Source: Verrucomicrobiota bacterium (GTDB taxonomy: Bacteria; Verrucomicrobiota; Verrucomicrobiia; Chthoniobacterales; UBA10450). Taken from it: a stretch of 14,718 nucleotides of DNA. A model generated the notes under the pieces. It saw only the letters and a list, made by a program, of their open reading frames with translations. It did no database searches and had not been told where the DNA came from. A program made the translations under genes and the position numbers. This document shows, in pieces, positions 1 through 6,003 of the stretch. Each line of letters starts with the position of its first letter. Position 1 is the first letter of the stretch. The DNA is taken from positions 1 through 14,718 of the forward strand of contig QHOQ01000170.1 in assembly GCA_003219355.1 (NCBI GenBank), in the 5' to 3' direction.

Positions 1-1044
1 GTTTTCGTTAACAGATCGTCAGGGACAAAAAATCCGCGGCCAAGTTTTTCTTCATCAGATTTCGGAAAATAGCCGTCGCCCACCGCGGCGCTGCGCACGC
101 GAATCCGACTCGCCGATGCCGTTGGATCGATAATCTCAAGATCGACACCCGTCATTGGTTGACCGACGAAGCCTTTGATCAGGGGGAAGACCTCTCGGTC
201 GTAGCAAATCCCGCCGCATTCCGACGCGCCGTAAAACGAGTGGATCGGCCTGTTAAATTTGGCTTGAAACTGCCGTGCGACGGCGAGCCCGAGCGGCGCA
301 CCCGCTGAAATGCAAAGCCGGAGTTTGGGCAGGGCCGGGGCATTTTCCATTTCGCAGAAGGCCTGATAGAAAACGGGCATTCCTGGGAAAACGGTCGTGT
401 TAGTACGGGCAAGATCCATGAGCACAGCACGTGGCATCCGTTCGCGGCTCAACACCATCGGCACGCCGCGGGCGATCAGCGGCGTGAGCAAATTGCTGAA
501 TCCGTAGGAATGGGAAATCGGAATCACGCCGAAATTAAGATCGACATCGCTGATTCCCATTGTCTCGCAAATCTGATTGCAATCCGCCAGCAGTTGGTTG
601 CTCGGCCCGCGGCGCGGCCGTTGTGCCGGAAGTTAATTTCAAAAGCGCTGGTGCTTCTCCGTCCCATTTTGGTGAAGTATTATTGTCGATCTTGTGGATG
701 TGCGGAGCGATCTCATCGCAATTCACGAGTGCAGATGCGCGGCAAATTGACAATACCTCGCTGCGCTGTTGGTGGCTGATCGATTGCTCCAACGGAAGGA
801 CAACCAGCCGCTTGCGCAAGCAGGCGATCAAGATCGACGGCCAATCTTCATGATTGCCAATTTGGATCGCGACCACACTACCCTCGGCGAAGCCCTCGAT
901 TTTCGTTTCGAAATCGCGCGCACATGCTTCGATATCGGGAAATCTTCGCACGACTTCCCCGCGCGTGTTAAAGATCGCTGGCGAATCTTTCGCGCGGGCG
1001 ACAGTTTGTTCCCAGGCAGCAAGCAATCCGTCGATCGATTTCAT
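1..1044 (-). pseudogene. AMP-dependent acyl-CoA synthetase/ligase (ANL superfamily), frameshifted and partial
   Basis: ANL enzymes activate a carboxylic acid as its acyl-AMP and usually transfer it to CoA or a carrier thiol; the substrate cannot be read here. The start is ATG at 1042-1044. The first frame reads 147 residues up to the phosphate-binding motif LTSGTTAAPRA (about 136-147), then derails into unrelated sequence and a stop at 535. Family-like sequence resumes in another leftward frame from about position 608: QLLADCNQICETMGI, a serine/proline-rich stretch, FPGMPVFYQAF, CISAGAPLG and the A5-type motif YGASECGG. It stays open to base 1, so the C-terminal lid domain lies outside the window. 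About four residues (roughly 11 bases) expected between PRA and QLLA are missing. The gene diverges from rpmE across 50 bases. It may be a decaying gene or a consensus error in the GC-rich stretch at 601-620. The family call is firm; the function is not. Confidence 0.85.
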
Positions 1045-1094
1045 CTCTTGCGCGAGCAGTTCCGCACGATTACATTTCGCGCTCGTTTCCGAAA

Positions 1095-1322
1095 ATGAAA
1101 GCAGGCATTCATCCAGAGTATTACGAGACCGACATCGTCTGCGCGTGCGGGGTGGTATATCACACGCGCTCGACGCGCCGTGATATTAAGATCGGTATTT
1201 GTGCCGCTTGCCATCCATTTTTCACGGGTGAACAAAAGTTCGTCGATACCGCCGGACGCGTGGAAAAGTTCACCCGCCGTTACGGCAGCACCAAAACGGC
1301 GCGAGCCGAAATGAAAGCTTAG
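1095..1322 (+). CDS. rpmE: 50S ribosomal protein L31 (bL31), zinc-binding form
   Basis: This 75-residue protein begins MKAGIHPEYYET, the typical bL31 opening, and belongs to the large ribosomal subunit at the central protuberance/intersubunit region. It is the C+ (zinc-binding) version, with cysteines at 16, 18, 36 and 39 in a CxC...CxxC pattern. The FFTG and VDTAGRVEKF segments and the basic C-terminus also match the family, and the length is normal. The ATG has no recognisable Shine-Dalgarno sequence upstream. The gene is first in a rightward cluster with prfA, prmC and murA; rpmE next to prfA-prmC is a recurring bacterial arrangement. A strong hairpin follows the stop codon, so expression relative to prfA may be modulated there. 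Confidence 0.97.
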   Translation: MKAGIHPEYYETDIVCACGVVYHTRSTRRDIKIGICAACHPFFTGEQKFVDTAGRVEKFTRRYGSTKTARAEMKA

Positions 1323-1332
1323 ATCGCTGTAA

Positions 1333-1356
1333 AGGCGTTCGCCGCGGCAAACGCCT
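1333..1356 (+). terminator. Hairpin between rpmE and prfA (possible attenuator or terminator without a T-run)
   Basis: AGGCGTT at 1333-1339 pairs perfectly with AACGCCT at 1350-1356. The loop contains the self-complementary GCCGCGGC, which can extend the stem after one mismatch. Only a weak T-rich stretch follows (GCTTCTATCT), so this is not a classical intrinsic terminator. It could reduce read-through or shape an mRNA end in the rpmE-prfA transcript. The structure is visible in the sequence; its role is inferred. Confidence 0.4.
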
Positions 1357-1395
1357 GCTTCTATCTGCGGCTGACACAGATGCCCCTGCATTTTT

Positions 1396-2490
1396 ATGGA
1401 TATTAATCTGCTCATCGAACGCAAACGCGAACGTTTCGTAGAACTCGAACGCGACATCGCCGATCCGCATCTCTTTGATAATCGCAAGCGCGCTGGCGAG
1501 ATCATGCGCGAACATGCGAACATCAAGCAACTCCTCGAACGCTGGAACGAGCTTGAAGCGGCGCGACGCCAGTTGGACGAGAACCGTGAATTGGCCACTT
1601 CGCGAGACGTCGAGATTGCAGCAATGGCTGATGACGAAATTCCCGATTTGGAAAAACGCGTTGTCGATCTTGAGCGCGAGATTCAAGTCGGTCTGGTTCC
1701 ACCAGACGAGAATGAGAATCGAGATGCGATCGTCGAAATTCGCGCCGGCACCGGTGGAAATGAAGCGGCGATTTTCGCCGCCGATCTTTACCGGATGTAC
1801 AATCGCTATGCTGAATCCGCCGGATTAAAAACCGAGGACCTCGAATCGAGTTCGTCGGAGCTTGGCGGGCTAAAAGAAGTGATCTTCCGTGTTTCCGGCG
1901 AATCAGTTTTTCGAAAGCTTCGTTACGAAAGCGGTGTTCATCGCGTGCAACGTGTGCCAGCCACTGAAGCACAGGGACGCATCCACACATCGACCGCGAC
2001 GGTGGCAGTGCTGCCGGAGGCGGAAGATATCGATCTTGAATTGAAGCCCGACGATTTGCGCATCGAAGTTTCGCGCGCTGGCGGCCCAGGCGGGCAGGGC
2101 GTGAACACGACCGACTCAGCGGTCCAAGTTCTGCACATTCCCACGGGAACGATCGTGCGTTGTCAAGATGGGAGAAGCCAAATCAAAAACAAGGAGCGAG
2201 CGCTGAGCATTCTGCGGGCGCGCTTGCTCGAGCGAAAACAGCGCGAGGAAGCTGAGAAATACAGTGCGCAGCGTCGGGGCCAGATTGGCACCGGCGGGCG
2301 CGAAGAAAAAATCCGCACCTACAATTTTCCGCAGAACCGTGTGACCGATCATCGTATTGGTTTGACGCTTTATAACCTGGATCGCGTAATGAATGGCGAT
2401 CTCGGCGAATTGATTCGAACACTGCAAGCGGCCGATGTGAAAGAGCGACTTGGAGATGTTGTGGAAAGCGCCGCGCTCTCAGCGTCTTGA
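1396..2490 (+). CDS. prfA: Peptide chain release factor 1
   Basis: RF1 recognises UAA and UAG stop codons in the ribosomal A site and triggers hydrolysis of the peptidyl-tRNA. The 364-residue protein has an N-terminal helical domain rich in charged residues (about 1-100). The codon-recognition tripeptide PAT at 188-190, within HRVQRVPATEAQGRIHTS, marks RF1 rather than RF2, which carries SPF. The catalytic GGQ at 232-234 sits in the loop AGGPGGQGVNTTDSAVQ. Length and motif spacing match the family closely. The ATG at 1396 gives the normal N-terminus but lacks a Shine-Dalgarno sequence. The next gene downstream encodes PrmC, which methylates the glutamine of this GGQ, so the pair is functionally linked and probably co-transcribed. 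Confidence 0.98.
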   Translation: MDINLLIERKRERFVELERDIADPHLFDNRKRAGEIMREHANIKQLLERWNELEAARRQLDENRELATSRDVEIAAMADDEIPDLEKRVVDLEREIQVGLVPPDENENRDAIVEIRAGTGGNEAAIFAADLYRMYNRYAESAGLKTEDLESSSSELGGLKEVIFRVSGESVFRKLRYESGVHRVQRVPATEAQGRIHTSTATVAVLPEAEDIDLELKPDDLRIEVSRAGGPGGQGVNTTDSAVQVLHIPTGTIVRCQDGRSQIKNKERALSILRARLLERKQREEAEKYSAQRRGQIGTGGREEKIRTYNFPQNRVTDHRIGLTLYNLDRVMNGDLGELIRTLQAADVKERLGDVVESAALSAS

Positions 2491-2493
2491 TTT

Positions 2494-2515
2494 GGAGCGC
2501 GCCAGCGCGCGTTCC
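2494..2515 (+). other. GC-rich hairpin between prfA and prmC
   Basis: GCGCG at 2497-2501 and CGCGC at 2506-2510 form a 5-bp stem around a CCAG tetraloop, with GGA/TCC able to extend it past a bulge. It fills much of the 38-base gap between the prfA stop and the prmC ATG. It may influence prmC translation or mRNA processing, but a chance GC-rich structure cannot be excluded. Confidence 0.3.
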
Positions 2516-2528
2516 CCACAATTCAAAA

Positions 2529-3371
2529 ATGACGGTGCTTGAAGTGCTGGAGTCGACCACGGCGTATTTTAAGAAGCGGAAAATCGACAGTCCCCGCTTG
2601 AATGCAGAACACTTGCTCGCGCAGGTTCTGGGGTGCAAACGCATCGAGCTTTACCTCGAATTCGAGCGCGATCTAGGCGAAGCGGAGTTGGCGCTTCTGC
2701 GCGAACGTGTCCGGCGCCGTGGCCGGGGCGAACCACTCCAGCATTTGCTCGGCACAGTGGAATTTTGTGGCCGCACATTTCTCTGCGACAAACGAGCACT
2801 CGTTCCACGACCTGAAACGGAGCAGCTTGTCGAGGTGCTGATTTCCAAATTCCAGTTTTTACACTCCAATTTTCGCGTGCTCGATGTTGGCACCGGCAGT
2901 GGAGTGATCGTCCTCACCCTGGCAAAGGAATTTCCCGAGGCAGAGATTTTCGCAGTCGATATTTCCGAGGATGCCCTGGCGCTCGCGCGCGAAAATGCGG
3001 AACGGCTTGGCTTGAATCAGCGCGTTCGTTTTAAGAAAAGCAACCTCCTCCGGGATATTGAAGGGACATTCGATCTCATTGTCGCGAACCTTCCCTACAT
3101 CGCAGCGCGAGATCGAAATATTCTATCCCGCGAAGTCTTGCACGACCCGGAGGGCGCGCTCTTTTCCGGCGAGCACGGCGACGAGTTGTTGCGGGAATTG
3201 ATTGAGCAGGCGCCAGCGCGCCTGCGCCCGGGCGGAACGCTGGCGTTAGAAGTCGGGCTAGGCCAGACCGAAGCGCTTTTTTCGACATTGGCGGAAAAAA
3301 ATTACCGCGACATTTGTTCGAAAAACGATTATTCAGGTAGACGACGATTCCTTTTTGCCAGGTATGGATAA
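2529..3371 (+). CDS. prmC: Peptide chain release factor N5-glutamine methyltransferase (PrmC/HemK)
   Basis: PrmC transfers a methyl group from S-adenosylmethionine to the glutamine of the GGQ motif in release factors, raising termination efficiency. The 280-residue protein has the helical N-terminal substrate-binding domain (about 1-80), the family signature LVPRPETEQLVE (91-102), the SAM-binding motif DVGTGSG (119-125) and a substrate-glutamine motif. That last motif reads NLPY at 187-190 instead of the usual NPPY, a deviation worth noting. A TTG start at 2487 would overlap prfA and add 14 residues encoded by the hairpin region. The ATG at 2529 gives the family-like start MTVLEVLEST and is preferred. 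The 3' end overlaps the murA start by 8 bases, implying coupled expression. Identity is secure; the start is probable. Confidence 0.95.
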   Translation: MTVLEVLESTTAYFKKRKIDSPRLNAEHLLAQVLGCKRIELYLEFERDLGEAELALLRERVRRRGRGEPLQHLLGTVEFCGRTFLCDKRALVPRPETEQLVEVLISKFQFLHSNFRVLDVGTGSGVIVLTLAKEFPEAEIFAVDISEDALALARENAERLGLNQRVRFKKSNLLRDIEGTFDLIVANLPYIAARDRNILSREVLHDPEGALFSGEHGDELLRELIEQAPARLRPGGTLALEVGLGQTEALFSTLAEKNYRDICSKNDYSGRRRFLFARYG

Positions 3372-4626
3372 GATCCTCATTCACGGTGGCCGTCCGCTCG
3401 CGGGTTCTATCAAGGTGAGCGGTTCGAAAAATTCCTCACTGCCGATTCTGGCCGCGACGTTGCTCACTCGGGAGCCGTGCGTCGTTCATGGCGTACCCGA
3501 TCTCAGCGACACGCATTACATGTTGCAAATTCTAATCCATCTGGGTGCGCAAGTGGAACGCGCCAGCGGCACGGTGACCGTATCGGCTGACAACATCGGA
3601 TCGGTAGCGCCTTATAACGTGGTTCGCAAAATGCGCGCTTCTATTTGTGTACTTGGGCCGTTGTTGGGCCGTTGTAAAGAGGCGACCGTGTCGTTGCCCG
3701 GAGGCTGCGTGATCGGTGATCGACCGATTGATCTACATCTGAAAGGCTTTGAGGCGCTCGGGGCGGCGGTGCGTGTAGAAGGCGGCAACGTCAAAGTTTT
3801 TGCACCGAAGTTGACCGGTGCAATAATCAATCTGCGGGGCAAATTCGGTCCGACGGTCCTCGGCACGGATAACGTGATGATGGCCGCTGTGCTCGCGGAT
3901 GGTGTGACGGTAATCGAAGGAGCCGCACAGGAACCGGAAGTTGTCGATCTCGCGAATTTTTTGAACAAAATGGGCGCGAGGATTGAAGGTGCCGGAACGC
4001 GGCGGATTATCATTGAAGGCGTGTCAGCGCTACACGGGACGGAGCACGATGTTATTCCGGACCGAATTGAAGCGGGAACATTTCTGGTGGCTGGGGCGAT
4101 TTGCGGCAAAGGAATTACCGTTAAGCGGGTCGAGCCGGAGCATGTTCGCTCGACCACGAACGCGCTGGCCAGTTGCGGTTTTCCAATCAGCATCGCCGAC
4201 CACGCGATTTCGATCTCGCCCAATGGGGAGGCGAAGGCGCTCGAACTAACTACCGAACCGTATCCTGGTTTTCCAAGTGATATGCAGGCGCAGATGTGCG
4301 CATTGCTCTCCACAACCGACGGCATCAGCGTCGTGACGGAAAATATTTTTCCGCAGCGCTACATGCACGTTGCCGAACTAAAACGCATGGGAGCGGAGAT
4401 GCAGCTGGAGGGAGCGACTGCGGTGATCCAGGGCGTCGATCGTCTTTTTGGCGCGCCGGTGATGGCGAGCGATCTGCGCGCGTCTGCCGCGCTCGTTCTA
4501 GCGGGATTGAAGGCCGACGGAATTACGGAAGTGAGCCGCGTCTATCACATCGATCGCGGCTACGAACGGCTTGATGAAAAATTGAGCGAACTCGGCGCGC
4601 ACATCGAGCGAGTCAAAGAAACGTAG
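3364..4626 (+). CDS. murA: UDP-N-acetylglucosamine 1-carboxyvinyltransferase
   Basis: MurA catalyses the first committed step of peptidoglycan synthesis, transferring enolpyruvate from phosphoenolpyruvate to UDP-GlcNAc in the cytoplasm. The 420-residue product has the normal length of this two-domain inside-out barrel family. Lys22 lies in SGSKNSSLP. The catalytic Cys115 lies in LPGGCVIGDRP, at exactly the canonical numbering; with Cys rather than Asp the enzyme is predicted to be fosfomycin-sensitive. The C-terminal active-site segment IDRGYERLDEKL carries the conserved arginine. The ATG at 3364 gives MDKILIHGG; a TTG nine bases upstream is possible but less likely. The start lies inside the end of prmC (8-base overlap), so murA is probably translated from the same transcript. 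Confidence 0.97.
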   Translation: MDKILIHGGRPLAGSIKVSGSKNSSLPILAATLLTREPCVVHGVPDLSDTHYMLQILIHLGAQVERASGTVTVSADNIGSVAPYNVVRKMRASICVLGPLLGRCKEATVSLPGGCVIGDRPIDLHLKGFEALGAAVRVEGGNVKVFAPKLTGAIINLRGKFGPTVLGTDNVMMAAVLADGVTVIEGAAQEPEVVDLANFLNKMGARIEGAGTRRIIIEGVSALHGTEHDVIPDRIEAGTFLVAGAICGKGITVKRVEPEHVRSTTNALASCGFPISIADHAISISPNGEAKALELTTEPYPGFPSDMQAQMCALLSTTDGISVVTENIFPQRYMHVAELKRMGAEMQLEGATAVIQGVDRLFGAPVMASDLRASAALVLAGLKADGITEVSRVYHIDRGYERLDEKLSELGAHIERVKET

Positions 4627-4697
4627 CGCGAGGACTTTTTCTTGCACTCATCGCAGCAAGCGGAACACTTGTTCTACTCGAGCGAAAGGTTAAGCCA

Positions 4698-5054
4698 ATG
4701 GAAACATCAACTACTTCATCAAACGTTCGGACGTGGACTGTGCTTTGCCACGCCAGCGCCTTGGCCGGATTGTTTTTTCATTTCCTGGGTCATCTTCTAG
4801 GCCCGCTCATCGTCTGGTTAGTGAAACGTGGCGACTCTGCCGAGATCGACGCGCACGGAAAAGAATCGCTCAATTTCCAGATCTCCATGCTGATTTACGA
4901 CGCGATTGCCGCGATTCTCTGCATCGTGCTCATCGGCATTCCGATTCTGATCGCTCTTTGGGTGCTGAACACCGTATTTGTCATCATCGCGTCGGTCAAA
5001 GCAAGCGAAGGAACGCTCTATCGCTATCCGTTTACGATCCGGTTCATCAATTAA
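4698..5054 (+). CDS. DUF4870 domain-containing membrane protein
   Basis: This 118-residue protein resembles the DUF4870 (Tic20-like) family of small inner-membrane proteins of unknown function. After a hydrophilic N-terminus it has WTVLCHASALAG and a first membrane segment (about 18-42), then the family-typical loop KRGDSAEIDAHGKESLNFQ. Two further hydrophobic segments follow (about 62-82 and 84-100), and the tail is short and polar. The ATG is preceded by GAAAGG at 4684-4689, a plausible ribosome-binding site 8 bases upstream and one of few in this window. The gene lies 71 bases after murA in the same direction, and its last 8 bases overlap the convergent nfo gene. The family assignment is from residue pattern; no specific function is claimed. 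Confidence 0.85.
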   Translation: METSTTSSNVRTWTVLCHASALAGLFFHFLGHLLGPLIVWLVKRGDSAEIDAHGKESLNFQISMLIYDAIAAILCIVLIGIPILIALWVLNTVFVIIASVKASEGTLYRYPFTIRFIN

Positions 5055-5979
5055 ATGATGAAGCACGTTCGTCATTTTTAGCGGCGAGCGCGCGCAGCGT
5101 TTTCAGGTTTGCCACATCTTCAGCCAGGTCTTTCCCTTTCGGTGTCTCCAGAACCTTTGGAATTTTCCGGAACCGCCGATGGCGCATGACGAAGCGGAAA
5201 GCGTCGAGCCCGATTTTGCCCTTTCCGATATGTTCGTGCCGATCCACGCGTGAGTCACGGGCGGTTTTCGAATCGTTGACATGAATCGCGGCGAGACGGT
5301 CGAGACCGATCGCTCGATCAAATTGTGCGAACATCTTTCGAACCCCTGACTGGCTGCCGATATCGTAACCGGCTTCGAACACATGCGCCGTGTCGAGACA
5401 AACGCACAGTCGCTCCGGTTCGTGCACGCGGCTGATGATGTACGCGAGATGTTCGAATTTGTTTCCAAGGCATGAGCCTTGGCCGGCCGTCGTTTCAAGT
5501 GCGATGCGTATCTTTACCTTTGGAACTTTGCGGAAGACCGCGTCTATGGAAGCGACGATTTTTTTCAATCCAGCTTCTTCGCCGGCACCAAGATGAGCTC
5601 CCGGATGCAAGACCAGAAATGGCAATTCGAGTTGATCGCCGCGGGTGAGTTCCTCGGACAACGCGCGGATTGAATTGGCGTGAAACTGCGGATTGATCGC
5701 TGCCAGGTTGATGAGATAATTTGCATGCGCGAAGATCGACAACAAATCCCCGCGCTGTCGATGCTCAAGAAAAGCGCGGATCTCGTCGCGCATGAGTGGG
5801 CGTGCGAACCATTGCATGTTATTCTTCACAAACATCTGGATCGCGGTGCAATTGATAGAGCACCCGCGCTCAATCGCCATGTGCACGCCACCGCCGATCG
5901 ACATGTGGGCGCCCAGAAGAATGTTCGATTGCCGATTTTCGATTTGCAAATTGGGCTCGCGCGACGCTGTTCGTTTCAA
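5047..5979 (-). CDS. nfo: Deoxyribonuclease IV (AP endonuclease family 2)
   Basis: Endonuclease IV cleaves DNA 5' of abasic sites and removes 3' blocking groups during base-excision repair, using a cluster of three zinc ions. All nine expected metal ligands are visible: His85 (IFAHANY), His125 (LVLHPGAH), Glu162 (LETTAG), Asp196 and His199 (CLDTAH), His233 (IHVNDSK), Asp246 and His248 (DRHEH), and Glu278 (LETP). The GAHMSIGGG opening of the TIM barrel starts at residue 23. The start is uncertain: no ATG precedes that motif, and TTG codons at 5977-5979 (used here, 310 residues) or 5947-5949 (300 residues) are the candidates. It lies 15 bases after the AsmA-like gene, apparently in one leftward operon, and converges on the DUF4870 gene with an 8-base overlap. 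Confidence 0.95.
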   Translation of the reverse strand: MKRTASREPNLQIENRQSNILLGAHMSIGGGVHMAIERGCSINCTAIQMFVKNNMQWFARPLMRDEIRAFLEHRQRGDLLSIFAHANYLINLAAINPQFHANSIRALSEELTRGDQLELPFLVLHPGAHLGAGEEAGLKKIVASIDAVFRKVPKVKIRIALETTAGQGSCLGNKFEHLAYIISRVHEPERLCVCLDTAHVFEAGYDIGSQSGVRKMFAQFDRAIGLDRLAAIHVNDSKTARDSRVDRHEHIGKGKIGLDAFRFVMRHRRFRKIPKVLETPKGKDLAEDVANLKTLRALAAKNDERASSFN

Positions 5980-6003
5980 TCGTAACTCGAAAATCTAAAA
6001 TCT
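5934..6003. repeat. Heptamer repeat and inverted repeat around the nfo start
   Basis: AAAATCT occurs twice head-to-tail at 5990-5996 and 5997-6003, preceded in phase by the degenerate heptamer TAACTCG (5983-5989). GATTTTCGA at 5934-5942 is the perfect inverse of TCGAAAATC at 5987-5995. In leftward mRNA the arms would enclose both candidate TTG starts of nfo. The element also covers the stop codon of the upstream AsmA-like gene. It may be a short intergenic repeat or a translation-modulating hairpin; its function is not shown. Confidence 0.45.

Noticed and set aside
2487..2528. TTG start for prmC overlapping the prfA stop.
   Set aside because: The 14 added residues derive from the GC hairpin and do not look like PrmC; the ATG at 2529 fits the family.
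3210..3221. 12-base match GCGCCAGCGCGC shared with 2499-2510.
   Set aside because: The second copy lies inside well-conserved prmC coding sequence (QAPARLRPGG) and is probably a chance GC-rich match, not a repeat element.
3612..4325. Long 237-codon leftward open frame opposite murA.
   Set aside because: It is antisense to a clearly conserved gene, and its composition (Ser/Thr/Ala/Pro-rich) is typical of a shadow frame.
4642..4680. TTGCAC at 4642-4647 as a promoter -35 for the DUF4870 gene.
   Set aside because: There is no acceptable -10 hexamer at the right distance; the gene may be read through from murA.
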